Below, piece by piece: positions 40,621-52,154 of a DNA stretch of 64,000 nucleotides. The notes below the pieces were generated by a model. It made no database searches, was not told the DNA's origin, and saw only the letters and a program-made list of their open reading frames with translations. Both the position numbers and the translations under genes were made by a program. The stretch is taken from positions 248,001 through 312,000 of the forward strand of contig JALJCQ010000006.1 of NCBI GenBank assembly GCA_023091665.1, written 5' to 3'. The stretch's first letter is position 1. Every line of letters begins with the position of its first letter. This DNA comes from Pythium myriotylum. Taxonomy: Eukaryota; Oomycota; Peronosporomycetes; Pythiales; Pythiaceae.

Positions 40621-41075
40621 CATGTGGCAGTAAATCCCTCCACAAGCCGGTGCTGGACTCTCTGTCCCAGGCACAGGGATGTGTGAATCAACAATTCGAC
40701 CGAGATGCCGTTGTCAAGGATCGATCAGTTTTCAAAACAGTTAATTTAATCGAACTTGACAACGATTACCGATTGGGGCAACAATACAGTGTACTTTAAC
40801 GTACGCACGATATTGGTGTGTTTCAGCTGAGGATTGCGGTCATCTCGGATCGGCGAGCATTTCAGTGCAAACGACAGCACGAGCGGGTCCAATGTACCAT
40901 ATAGTACATCATCGCTGTCTCTGAGGGTGTCTAGGGGTACTCTAGATGCTCTTGTATGCGAAGTAAGGGCGGACGATGTGACATAAAGGATACACTCCGT
41001 CCGCTAGGGTACGGGCAGGAGTGCGGCAAATGCCATCCAAGTGATTAAATAAAGCACTGCATGCATTGCGACTGT
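40621..41075. other. spacer between cluster and CRN gene
   Basis: No gene seen; it separates the converging ends of I and the CRN gene. Confidence 0.5.
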
Positions 41076-42194
41076 TTAATCTTCGTTTGCATAGTAAAAC
41101 TCCATCTTCTCCGCCAACGACATGCCCTCGGACCAAAAGTCTTGAAAGTCGTCTTCGTCTGGCCTGATCCAATGTTTCTCGATTGCTTGCTTTCGGGCTA
41201 ATCGGGCCTGCAGGTTCAAACAACGCTTGTACGGACGCTCAATAGACTTGAAGCGAAGTGCCCGACCTTCAAGATCACCAAAAGTTGTCTGGATGTCATA
41301 GACTGTGCCGGGTGCAAGTCTAGGACCTCGCGATCTCCAATTTCTCGGCAACGCTTGGCCTTGAAGGAGTATCGCACGCTGCGTGTTGTCTAATTTTCCA
41401 AACAATCGCTGTGGTCGCACGGATTGATCGAAAATCTTCAAACGAAACTCGCTGCTGCTCTGGTCGTAGATAAAGCTGATCTGGAAATGGTCGAACGCGT
41501 GCTCCAGAGGCTTGAAAAGCAGCAAACCGTTTCTCACATCGTCGATATCCGAGATTCCCATCAACTTCTCAGAGAGAAATTCGTTCTTTCGGCGAAACTA
41601 ATGAGACGCGGTGACCAACTCCGACGGGTGAGCTGTGTCCAGCAGCATGCAGCGCAACTTGCCACTCCCCATGTTGCAATCGTACGTCGCGCACAAATTT
41701 GCCTTGAAATGATTGCTTCGCGCGGACGTCGAAGTTGGAGCATCCAGCAGCACGTGGTGCAAGAGAGATTCCTGAAGCTCGAGCAACCGAGGATCAGCAT
41801 GCTCGCGCTTTGGAAGTTCCACTAAGATGTGAATCTCTTTGTCTCTAGGCTCGAAATCATCTCCAAACAGCTCCTCGTCGTCGAGCTTCCACGAAGACAG
41901 CATCTCCTCCTCATACTCAGCGCTCTTACCAGCTTGTAAGAAGTTCTTCACAGTGCGATCATGCTTCAACCACGCGCCGTCCTTCTTCGCCAAGTACAGC
42001 GTCACCAAGGCTGGATCAACGTTGAAGCGATGATTAACGTCTTTCTTCTCATTCACAATGGCCTTCTGCAGCGCTTCCACGTCTGCGTCGCGCTTAATCT
42101 CGACGGAGAACACGCTCCCTTCGCCATACACACCACATCGCAGCTTGACGTTCTCCACGGCTTTCTCCTCCACCTCCTCCATGTTTCTTCTCAT
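41076..42194 (-). pseudogene. Crinkler (CRN) effector with HNH-like C-terminus, in-frame stop
   Basis: The start is the ATG at 42194 or 42182. The N-terminal ~110 residues show the CRN header: a ubiquitin-like fold beginning VKLRCGVYGEGSVFSVEI and the translocation-type motif LYLAKKDGAWL (LFLAK class), ending in IHILVELP, where CRNs usually carry HVLVxxP. The C-terminal half looks like an HNH endonuclease of the HNH_2 type (…TASH… then DVRNGLLLFKPLEHAFD). A TAG at 41598-41600 falls in the HNH core; the reading frame is otherwise continuous to 41076. CRNs act inside plant host cells, usually in the nucleus. No signal peptide is predicted, which is common in CRNs. A pogo transposon sits about 170 bp upstream. 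Confidence 0.8.
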
Positions 42195-42374
42195 CAGAAA
42201 GTTCGAGACTGAGAGAAGCAACGGAAGAGAATAGGCAGCAAATTCGATACCCTCCTAAAATCGATCACCATCAACTCAAACAGCGTCTTTCGATACTGAG
42301 AGATGCCTCTCTCGCGGTTTTCTTTTAAAACTTGATATTATCAATAATGAACAACTCTGATTTAACGTATTCTT

Positions 42375-43484
42375 TCAGATAAAAGACCGGTCTTCACAGA
42401 GTGCATCACTTTCATCAATTTCTGGTGGCCGCACGATGGGGTCGACACTTGCAGTCCTCCATGCATCACGAAAGCCCTCCCCGTAGACATCGTGGCGGCT
42501 GATGTGCCATTCTCCGACGTCGTCGACAAACCCCGCTCTCTTGATGGACATTTGGATGACGTGGTCAGGGACGGCGCGCCACGCATCTCGGACCCACGAC
42601 GAGACAACATCAACGGATGGTGGCTTTGGATTCCCGCCTTTCGTGTACTGCACCTTGTCGGACCGCTTCCACATGTCAATGAGTGGTGCAATGTTGTCCT
42701 TAAAGGACTTGTAGATTCCGATATCTCCAGCTTGGAGATACGGTGTCATCCCACCAGGAATGACGCATATATCAATCTGACGTTTGGCGCAGTGTGCCTT
42801 CACATCCTTGCCAATGTGCGCTCGCATCGAGTCCCACACGAGATGCTTGGTACCGGTCCACAGCACAGGAAGTGCAAGATCAATGCACTTGATCAGTACA
42901 CTTTGATCCACCCATGCACGCTTTTGTTGGAGTACGATGCACCCATTGACTCGGGACGTCGTTGGCTCACACCCTTTCCAAATAAGCATGGGTGGCTGAC
43001 GGATGCCACTCGCTGTCACGGACAGGATTGCTGTGATGCGCATGGACTGAAATCCTGTAGACTTGATCACCACGTGGCGTGCACCAATCTGGTTGACTGT
43101 CTGATGTCTCCGATCTTCGAAGTAAACGGCAGTCTCGTCCATGAGCACCGTGCACTCTGGGTTCATTAACGAACGCAGCGATGACAGATATCGCATGTAG
43201 GACACGGCACGTTCACACACATCGGTGTCCGCAAGTATTGTCATGTTCGTGACCTTGCGAAGGGTCAAATCGTTGCGCCGCATGAAGCCTGCCAACCATC
43301 CGTCAGACGCGACAAAGTCTTTCAAACCGACAGTGATAGAAATAGCGATGGCGATTTCAGCAATCCATGCTCTTGTAACCTTCTCCTTGCGAAGCTGGCG
43401 CTCGGTGATGAGATCGAGCAACTCGTTCTCTAGCGCTCCGAGAACGGGCTTACGACCACCGCCTGAGAGACGAAAAGAACGATC
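42375..43484 (-). pseudogene. pogo-like transposase, C-terminal part (DDE)
   Basis: This ~369-residue segment has a helix-turn-helix-like region (TERQLRKEKVTRAWIAEIA) and a DDE_1-type catalytic core: D in VLMDETAVYFEDR, D in LVWDSMRAHIG, and third acidic position in YLQAGDIGIYKSFK. The N-terminal part lies 2.66 kb away at 46140-46335, separated by the LINE. The frame matches across the insertion. It would cut and paste the element; this copy is split and presumably inactive. Confidence 0.85.
43469..43484. repeat. LINE target-site duplication, left copy
   Basis: GACGAAAAGAACGATC, 16 bp, identical to 46140-46155. Confidence 0.9.
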
Positions 43485-43560
43485 AATTTTCAATTCAAGT
43501 GAGGTCTATTAGTCTGCTCATATAGAGACCGATAGCCGGCGCTAGTCGCCACCGTTAGGA

Positions 43561-44065
43561 TTAAACTCCCCTTCTCCAATGCTCGAGATCACTGTTAAGG
43601 TGCTCTGCGATGCGTGTGTGTTCTTCTCTTGTCGTGGGGTGCACGACTTGACTGCTCGTTCGCGTATCCATCGCTAAGTTCGCCGTCGCGTCCGCCATGC
43701 GGTTCGCGGCTCTTGGATGGTGTCGCCAGGCGCGTACTCTGAGTGAGTCTGCGAGGCGGCGTGCGCGAGCGTACATCTCCCGGAGTACTTCATTGCTCGG
43801 GGCCTTGTAGTTCCGCATTTGTTGAATAATCATCGTGCTGTCTCCTACGACCGACAAAGGGGTCCACTTGTGCCTCGCTGCTGCATCGAGTCCAGTCAAC
43901 AGGCCATTGTACTCTGCTTGATTGTTTGTGGTCGCCTCATGAGCATAGGACATAGCGGCTGTGAATACAACCTCTGCGTTCACGTCGTTCTGACCTAGCC
44001 GGATGATGATTGCGCCAGCGCCTCCTGCACCCGGGTTGCCTCTCGATCCTCCATCGAAGAACAGT
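43561..44065 (-). pseudogene. LINE RNase H domain
   Basis: An RNase H type I fold is visible: FFDGGSRGNPGAGGAGAIII, then TTNNQAEYNGLLTGLDAA (catalytic E), VVGDSTMIIQQM (D) and NRMADATANLAMD (last D). The frame differs from that of the preceding RT C-part, so a frameshift lies near 44060. It once degraded RNA during LINE copying. Confidence 0.85.
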
Positions 44066-46139
44066 AGGTATTGCAGATTGGGGTCGCCAGTAGGTGCCGT
44101 GGCGACGGCCGCTGGAATGCTAGCCTCAGGATGTCGCAGGAGTTCGATCGCAGCGGCAGTGTGGGGGCTCGCCGCGCTGTGGTCCGAGCGCCTCCACCGT
44201 AGGTCTCCGAGTGACGCATAAGCCTCGCGTGCAGTACTGCTATGGCATGTTCGCGAGTCCAGATGTCATCTCTGGTGTCCGGAGTAGTGCGCCAGAGCCA
44301 AGCCGTCTGTAGCACCACTAATGCATGTTGTCTCCACGCCGCGTGGACAGCCTCCTGTGTAGCAATGATGTCGGCGGCGGAAGGGGATGCGAGTCGCGAC
44401 AGTTCTGGGTGCGACCAGATTCGATCTGGGAGTGTCGGGAGGACGAGTGAAAAGAAATCGGTCTTGCACTCGTCGACTGTCGGTGCGTGCCGCACAGACC
44501 AAAGATGGCTCCAGCAGTCGAGCATGTGCTTTCATAGGAGCTGTGCGCTGGGGCAGCTCCAGAAGATATGCGCACTAGTCACACCGCTCGTTGCTAGCTC
44601 GGGGCAATGCGGACAGCCTACCCGGCTTTGTGTACGATCCCACTTGTTGATTCGGTCCCCTTTAAGGCGTGTGAGCAAGGTCCGCTGTGAGTCGATGGCA
44701 CCTGGGAATGACGCGATGTCTTTCCACGTGACGAGATCGAGGGCTGCTGCCAGTTCGCTGTCAATATTGCGCCAGCGTTCCCCTCTGCTTGCGTGCTCCT
44801 TGTCGGTCATCTCCTTCGCCGACGCGAGGAGAAGGGATTTCGCTGTGCGCGGGGTGAGTTGCGGAGTGCCACTCCAGATGCCCATGGGCGAGTCGAGCCA
44901 GACGTGTCTGTCAAACTGAACTAGCGGGTCACGCAAGTGTGATCGAGCTAATTGCGTCGCCTGTACCGTTGTCGTGACTGGACCAAGTTTGACTCTGATG
45001 TCGTCTACTGGGTTCCATTCTAGCACCAAACGCTTGCCGACACTGGACAGTCTCCAAATGTCGAGGCTGGCAGGTCGAAGGACCATGTCTTCTGGTTGCG
45101 CAGGTGCTTCAAGAATGCCGGGGTAGTTGACAACCAGCTCGTAACAGAGCCGCCGAAAGTCGCGAGCCATTTTGTCGGGCAATGGAAAGCTCGCTCCGCG
45201 AGCACGGAAGCGTAGTCTTGTCTCGTCCAGCCACTCGATGTCTAGCACATCCCGGAAACGAGAAGTAGGCGAGATGATGCGCGCGAAGTCGCCTCGTTGC
45301 AGCGCGTGCCCACTCGCATCGAGGAGGATCTCGTCCCCGCATGGCCGAGCCGTGAGCAAAGCCATCACGTCTAGCCTGCCGTATTGCTCGTGCTGGTACT
45401 TTCGTAAGCGGGCTAGCACAGGGAGGACAGCAGCGAAGTCGATGCCGAGCCACCCATGGCTCCAGTCGTATGTTGGTTTTGGGTGGTCTCGCAGCTGTCT
45501 CCTCATGTCAACATACATCTGGAGCTCCCGTTCGTCCCGAGGCTGCGTGAGCAGTGCTGTGCGAAGTTGCAGACCTGTGTGAGCGAGAGTCCGTTGAAAA
45601 GACGGGCGAGCGGAAGCCCTGCGAGAAGGGTTGATGCTGGTCTCGCCGCGGCTTTGAGCGTTGAGCAGGATCTGGCCCACCACAGTACGGAAGCCGCCGC
45701 GAGGCGTCGCCCACCGGTTAACGGTGGTCAAGCTGAGGCATTGTAATTCGTGACGCAAGTTGACTGCGTTGATACCTCAAACGTGCGTCCCTTGTTGTGC
45801 AACGTGTTTCGCCATCCAAGCTTTTCGGGTTTTCCCTCGAGTGGAGAAGGTGCCTGACCAGGTGAACGTGTTGACCAGCCTCTGCCATTCGTCTACGATC
45901 TTGGGGCTGGGCCAGTGATGCCGGGCGATGAACAAAATCATCGGCAAGAGAAGAGCGCGCAGGAGCTTCACGCGTTGACTGGTGTTGGTAGTCTTCACTT
46001 CTGCCAGCTGGAGACGAGATCGAGCCCGTTGGAGCGTCCGCTCCCATATCGTGTTCAATGACGTCACCGTAGCAACCTGTCCACCGAGTAGCCTCGTGTG
46101 CGCATTGGCCTCTGCGATAGGAAAGGGGCTCCCAGGGCC
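43995..46139 (-). pseudogene. LINE reverse-transcriptase C-terminal region with CCHC-like finger
   Basis: The open frame shows the post-palm LINE segment and ends in a Cys/His cluster (CPHCPELATSGVTSAHIFWSC), the zinc-knuckle found at the C-terminus of LINE RTs. Two TGA codons interrupt it in frame (45777-45779 and 44532-44534). The missing palm and the stops make it non-functional. Confidence 0.75.
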
Positions 46140-46155
46140 GACGAAAAGAACGATC
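46140..46155. repeat. LINE target-site duplication, right copy
   Basis: GACGAAAAGAACGATC, identical to 43469-43484. Confidence 0.9.
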
Positions 46156-46335
46156 GAAGTCACAACGGATGACGATACGATCGGACCACCACTTTCGACA
46201 ATCACGCTCACGAAATTTCCAGCCCTTCGCCTTAAAGTGCGCTGCTGCACGAGAAGCGACCCCGCCGTTCTTCTCAATCCAGTCGATGACTTCGATCTTG
46301 GTAGCGATGCTGATGCTGACACGAACTGGACCCAT
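46140..46335 (-). pseudogene. pogo-like transposase, N-terminal part
   Basis: From the ATG at 46335 the 65-codon segment carries the Psq/CENP-B-type DNA-binding helix-turn-helix (TKIEVIDWIEKNGGVASRAA, then …KWW). It ends at the LINE insertion point within the codons for DRSFR; the C-terminal part resumes with the same residues because the target site was duplicated. Confidence 0.8.
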
Positions 46336-46630
46336 GGTGAACGTTGGAGGCGGTGTTCTTTGAGGGGTGTAGCGGTGGTTGTTGGATCTGAAACTGGAGG
46401 TTATGATGGGTGACTCACTGCCAAGCCAGCAGGAGTGGTCCAGCAGTGCTGGCCCATGTCTGTGGGCCCTCAGGAATTCTGGTTAATTCCGCCAGAATGT
46501 GTCACACGTCACACATTTACAGCGGCCTTCTATTGAAGCCGCCTTCTATTGTTTCTGCCTTGCTTCCAACCAGTCACTAAATCGGGGAGGTCTTGTATTC
46601 CAGGGAGGTCTTATATTCTAAAGAATACGT

Positions 46631-46950
46631 TAGTGATCAAATGAATTAGAATCACCTTAGAATACGAACCAACCACTTCTGAACGTAACCGAGCGGAACC
46701 AGTATATACAATAAAAAAATAAAAACCGGTATTCACAAAAAATGGTCAAGAGACACTGTTGGCATTAAAAATTGAATGAGTCACCATGAGTCATCACCTT
46801 CCGCTGGATCACAGCCGACTACGGTAACTCTAGGTATAAGAGTCAGCATGAGTCACCGAGTCACCACTTTTTGCAACTTCCTCCCACTTATTTATCGTCA
46901 CTACAATATCATGTATGTCATCTATCATACTATACCTTCTTATAAGTATA
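46631..46950. promoter_or_regulatory. A+T-rich spacer with clustered TGAGTCA sites
   Basis: No gene. TGAGTCA occurs at 46777, 46787 (as the symmetric ATGAGTCAT) and 46849, with related GAGTCACC/GAGTCAGC copies in the same 90 bp. TGAGTCA is the AP-1/Gcn4 bZIP core. A second cluster lies at 54595-54626 beyond the Helitron/OTU block. Function here is inferred only from the motif. Confidence 0.35.
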
Positions 46951-46962
46951 CTAGGTGGGGGG

Positions 46963-47088
46963 GTGCCCGCTCCGCGGGCACTTCAGTTTGCGCATGCTGG
47001 GTTGGTGGGGATATAACATGTTTTGCTATGGGGAAACGGTGGCGCAGCGCAAGCGCTGCGGCTTTTTTCGGGTTGCCTTCGGCAACCC
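46963..47088. terminator. three hairpins at the Helitron 3' end
   Basis: Perfect stems are GTGCCCGC/GCGGGCAC (46963-46981, the terminal signal), CGCAGCGC-AA-GCGCTGCG (47043-47060) and GGGTTGCC-TTC-GGCAACCC (47070-47088). Helitrons normally have one; the inner two could be earlier ends or transcript-folding elements. Confidence 0.8.
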
Positions 47089-47304
47089 CTGTTGGTGACT
47101 GTATAAGTACACCCACTTTTGTAATTTGTATTGTTGAACCCACAACAGTATTGACGTTGAAGTGTTTGTGTTGAAGTGACAAAAGCATCGGTGGTTTCAT
47201 CAATTCGTTTATTGCAGATCAATACACAGTTGGTTCTAGTTCGGCGCCCGTATGAGGATCCTACGTCTAGCCAAGTGCTGCTGGACCTACTCCTACGTAT
47301 TTGT

Positions 47305-50300
47305 TTATGGTTCACTTGGACCAAGATGGCCTTGAATTACCTCTCTGTACACGATGTTCTTGACAAACGTTCCGTCTTCGTCTTCTTCGACTGGATCTTG
47401 GATTGCAATTTTGATTCTAGCCTGAGAGGAAACCCTGGAGAGGGCGACATACAGTTGGCCGTGAGCTAAGATAGGTCTCGGTAGAAAGAGACCCAGGTAC
47501 GGAATTGTTTGGCCTTGCGCCTTGTGGATCGTCATCGCAACTGACGTCTTGTGAGTTGGAATGGGAGCTTAGAATCACTTGAAGTCAATTCGAGGCGAGG
47601 AATGATCACTCTGTTCCCAGCTCCTCTACCGTTGAGGACCATGGCATCAATTAGAGTCGGCTTCAATCGGCAGATCTGAAGTTTTGTCCCGTTGCATAGT
47701 CCGCGATCGCCTTGAAGGTTGCGTAAGAGCATTACAATTGCACCCACTTTGAGATGCAACTTGTGAGGTGGAAGCCCTCCAAACGAAAGCGTATTGAGAA
47801 ACTCTGTAGGATACGACGTTCCTACGTCACTGTCTTCGCTCTCTGCAACTGAATCCTGTGAAAGGTACACGTATTCGTCCTCGGCCGTCTTTACTGGGAG
47901 CATTTCAAGAACCTTGTTGTTTGTATCATCCACATCCGCGTTCCACGGGGCGAGGATGGCACGCTCTGCAAAGTATGACGGTTCTTCGTATCGATCCACG
48001 ATGTCACCATACACATGAGATATCAATTGAGAGGATATGCCCCTGCCGACTGGTGGTTCGCCAAGGAACATGTCTTTGGGCAGCCGGCAGTAGTCATTGC
48101 CGACAGACTTGTCTTTGTAGTGTCTACCTTCACCGATCTCAAGCAAAAGTTCCGTGAAAGCTGTCATCTCTGCTCCCGCATGCGGATCCGTCGCCGTTTT
48201 CACGCGCATGTTCTCTCGTAAGCGCACCGTTCTGAAGAATGGCCACAGTCGCGATTTCTGGATGCATGCATCAATGATCTGTCCTTCATCGCCTCCATGG
48301 ACAACAGGAAGGATCTGTCGGAAGTCACCTGCAAGAACTACGACTTTTCCGCCGAATGGAGTGAGAAGAGTGTCCATCAGCGATCGAAGTGTGCGGTCAA
48401 CAGCTTCGAATACATGGCGATGCTGCATTGGAGCTTCGTCCCAGACTATCAACGCCGTTTCTTTCATCAACCTTCCTGATGGCGAGTCCGCTGACATGAA
48501 GCATGTGCTACGGCTATGTAGCTTGAGGGAAAGATGGAATCTCGAATGCGCTGTTCTTCCTCCGGTCAGTAACAATGCTGCAATGCCACTTGTAGCAACT
48601 GCCAATGCAATCTTCTTCTTCTGTCGTACAGTTGCCAGGATTGTCTCGAGGACATACGATTTACCTGTCCCTCCAGGTCCGTCCAAGAAAAACAGTCGGT
48701 TGGATCCTCGGCCTTCGACAGCATCCACAACACTTGAGTACACAGCTTGTTGGTCTTCATTAAAGTTCGTGACTTGAGCAACAGTTCGAGACAGTGTATC
48801 CGAATCGTACGACAGTTCGTTTTCAATCATCCAGTCATCGGCATCGTTGCGGATGCTGCTGTCTGTCGTTGGCGCCTCTTCCATAGCTGCATCATGCGTC
48901 TCGGCGATTTGTGGGAGCATCGGAAAGCCTGTGAGAGACATCCCCGCACTCACTAAACTGTCTTCGATGTCGCGAAGTACCTTGAGTCTAACGGACGTCA
49001 GTTCGGAATCTCCAAAGTCTTCAGACGGGTCTTCGAGGAAATCTCCCCAGAGCTTCGCTGGATCCAGCGGGGACGAATGAGCCAACAGCATTGCAAACAG
49101 TTGACGCAATTGACGTGGCATCTTGAAGGTTGCGGCTTCTTTCATGCCGTTGTGACAGTGATTGTCGTCCTCAGCATAGCCAGCAGCCACTGCAGCGTCG
49201 GCGTATGTGTTGTAGACCTTCCCATTGACGGTGCGAAGATCTTCAAAAGACGTTGCACCCTTTCGATAGCAGAGAATGAGGCGCATGAAGTATCTTTCTC
49301 GATCTCTTGGCGAACAGCTCACCATTCTACCAATTTTGGAATCGCCGCATCGCTTTCGTGGTTTCCAGATCTTCCGCTTGTTCTCTGTAGTCCACACGTA
49401 ATGCTTTGGGAAGTCGGCGTAGAGAAGCTCTCTCGCGGCTGGATCTCTTGCGTTTGCCTGGAAGTATTGTGTTAGAGTCGTTTCGCCGCGCGCTTCAATT
49501 GTCTCCAGCTTATCGCCTTGACAATACTGCACCTGCTGATTGTCATGAAGATGGACCGCAAGCATCTGCACGGAGTGGGATCTTCCATTCATTGGGAAGC
49601 TGAAGATTCTCCACGCTGCCTCAATCGCGCACACGTACATGCTGTTTGCATACCGAGAGATCTCGTCGTACTTCTCGTCAACAGACAATGTAACACGGCC
49701 GCTTCCCTTGTAAAGATACTTGTGGAGATACTTGACCGCCTTATCGCCAATCACCAAATCAATGTTGATGTGGCAGTCGTACTTCGAGGAGAGGTAAGGA
49801 TTGTATGGAACAACGTGTCGATTGTCAAAGGCAAACTTCGACTTGCCTTTCTTGTCTTTCTTGTCTTTCTTCTCGTCGATAACTTCCTCTTCTTCTTCTT
49901 CGTCTGTACCACGGTTCTTGTTCAGAATTGTTCGCTGGTTGTTGGGTCGTTTGAACACCAAGCCATTGCGATCCATTGTGGTTGTCTCTCGAAATGGTCG
50001 CGGATACTTCTTAGAGCACTTCCCATCCTTCATGCACGGTGCATCTTCGTAGCCTTCGCCACATGGTCCATGCAGCATGCATCGTCGAACGGTCTGGTAC
50101 AGTCTCGGGTTCTTCTCTCTATCTGGAATCTCTGCCGATACAATACGATCAAAATCGGCGATGGTTCGAGGCTTGTACTCCTTGTGGAAGATCAGCAAAA
50201 TGTGCGCGTGCGGGAGACCTCGTTTCTGGTACTCAATCACGTATATGTACGCGAGCACCTTACCAAAGATGTGTTTCTTGAGAATATCATGGAGAATAGC

Positions 50301-52154
50301 CTTCAACTTCTCGTTGAAGACTCTTGCCACCAGTTCAGGACGGTCTTCAGCTTTTTGACCGTACTCCAACTCCCTTTCGATCTCTTTCCACTTTGGATTG
50401 CAAGTCACTGTAACAAAGGCATCTGGTGTGCCATATGTCCGAACGATAGCCATGGAATCCTGGTAAAGCTGATCCATATATCGCGGGCTGCCGACAAACT
50501 TCGCCGGGAGAATGTAGAACTTGCCAGTGTTGAGAACCGCTTCGCGAGATAGTGTCCAGTCCAGATCTCGTCGGAATCGATCGATCAAGCCATGGTATAA
50601 GTCTGCACGCAACTGCCTTTGGTTTCTGCGCGCATACTGGAGATCACTTGTGATTATCTTGGCAAACTGATCTACGCAGATCTCCTGAAGAAGAGGACCA
50701 AATTGATGCAAGTGATTGTAGCGAGACTTGCGAAAGAAGAGCTGGTAGCGGATCCACCGACAAAATGTAATCTTCACACGCTTCTTGGGCGCCGCAGGAC
50801 CCTGGACGACGATTGCCATCTCTTCTACACCATCGTCTTCGGTCTTGCTCTCGGCTTCCAGTTCGTTTACCACTTCGACACTATCATCCTCTTTCCCTGA
50901 GTCGTCGTCAATGTTGTCTTGATCGTCTTCAGATGCTTCTTCGCCGAAATCAATGTTCTTCTTCTGGCCGTCCTTTGGCATTCTGCTCTTGATAGGATTG
51001 AGGCCTGGCTCACCTCTTAGATACACGATCGGCCAATTCATAGGGTCGTAGCAGTCGTGAAGCTCGCTGATCCTTTGTAACGCATGAATTTCCCCTGTGA
51101 CTGGGTCCTTCGTTGGTTTCATGCGTACGATGATGTCTCGGCCTTCCTCCAGATACTCGTCGTCCATAATAAGAGCGGCTACTTCAGAAACCCTCGTTAA
51201 GTTGTGTGTTCGAGGGTCTGTGTTGCCTCGCTCATGTAGTTTGAGGTGGATATGGCGCCCGGGATTCTCGATCATGAATTGTCCCGCGCGAACAAATGCC
51301 TTGGCGTACTCGTTGTGCTCGTAGATGTAGTCGGTCAATAACTTGATGTAGTGATCATTCAGCCCAAGCTCAGGGTGCTTTGTTCGAAGATCGTACTGCA
51401 TATTCCCATTGAAGATATAGACTTGAGCGAACATGCGTGGATAAGCCTCATCCAAAGGAAGCAATGTTCCCATTCGGTGAACAATTCGTCCCTGAACATT
51501 GTAGGTTTTAACGCCACCTTCTCGACTTGCCAACCGCTGGTTCACAACAGTTCCTGTAGATGTGAACTGGAAGATAAGGTTGTACTTCCCTGCGTTATCC
51601 CGAAAGAGCGGATGTCGGAACATTTCTCTCAGTATTTCCGGGACATAGTCGAAATTGGGTCCTTCAATTGCACCGTTGAGACAGCACCGCGTGTTAACTT
51701 GGTTCTTGGGCTGCTTCCAGTCGAGAGCACCACAGTACGAGCACTCGAATGTCATCTCAATGAGAAGATGACGACCGTGTGGTCCAATATCAGCACCTAC
51801 AACTGTTTGGCTTTCGTCGAAGTCATCTTGAGATGCGAGCGCAATGCAGATCACCGTTTGTGAGCTGTTTTCCCTCTTCTTTTCCTTTTCAGCATCCTTT
51901 CGTTTTGCTTTGGCTATCTTCTTTGCACTTGTCGTCATTTTCGCCCGAAACTTCGCTTGACGTCTTCTATTCTGCTCACGTTGTACATTAGCCGACGGTA
52001 TCTTGTTGCATGGGTCTTTATCAGAGCTTGCTTGATTTCCCGCACATGTCTCTGCGATTGTAGCTTCTCTTGCGATGGTAGCTTCTTCTGCTCGTCGTCT
52101 TCTCTCTCGCAGGCGTCGATATGCGGCGCTGATGTTTCTCTTGCGCTTCCTCAT
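47305..52154 (-). pseudogene. Helitron Rep/helicase, frameshifted near the C-terminus
   Basis: Starting at an ATG (52154), the main frame has 1540 codons. Domains in order: a very basic N-terminus (1-95), a zinc motif CSYCGALDW…RCCLNG (138-160), the Helitron-like N domain (YNHLHQFGPLLQEI, about 480), and HUH Rep with GLPHAHILLIF (H-A-H, 649-651) and the Tyr motif KYLHKYLYKGSG (about 808-818). A PIF1-type SF1B helicase follows, with Walker A GPGGTGKS (about 1160), LIVWDEAPM and LAGDFRQILPVV. A stop at 47532 truncates the helicase just before motif VI-type sequence; MTIHKAQGQTIPYLGLFL and YVALSRVSS continue in the next frame to 47305. So Rep is intact while the helicase is broken by one frameshift. 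Confidence 0.9.

Larger units (their letters stand above)
43485..46139 (-). mobile_element. 5'-truncated LINE (non-LTR retrotransposon)
   Basis: The 2655-bp insert is bounded by the 16-bp duplication. Its 3' end (43485 side) has no long poly-A, only an A-rich AATTGAAAATT. It starts in the thumb region after the RT palm (AHTRLLGGQV… WERTLQRARSRLQLAEVK), so the 5' end including catalytic RT is missing, as expected for target-primed reverse transcription that stopped early. It ends with an RNase H domain. Confidence 0.88.
42365..46630 (-). mobile_element. pogo-type DNA transposon carrying a nested LINE
   Basis: Inverted ends ACGTATTCTTT… (left from 42365; right, inverted, to 46630) are flanked by TA on both sides, the Tc1/mariner/pogo target. 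Similarity inside the ends continues for about 25 bp with gaps (…AGACC). Without the LINE and one copy of the 16-bp duplication the element is about 1.6 kb, normal for pogo. The transposase stop codon lies inside the left terminal repeat. Confidence 0.8.

Noticed and set aside
46900..47100. CRISPR-like repeats
   Set aside because: The hairpins differ in sequence and there is no regular spacer structure; they are Helitron terminal hairpins.
49518..50552. 344-codon plus frame
   Set aside because: Antisense shadow of the Helitron Rep domain; its hydrophobic runs come from the reverse strand of Lys/Glu-rich coding sequence.
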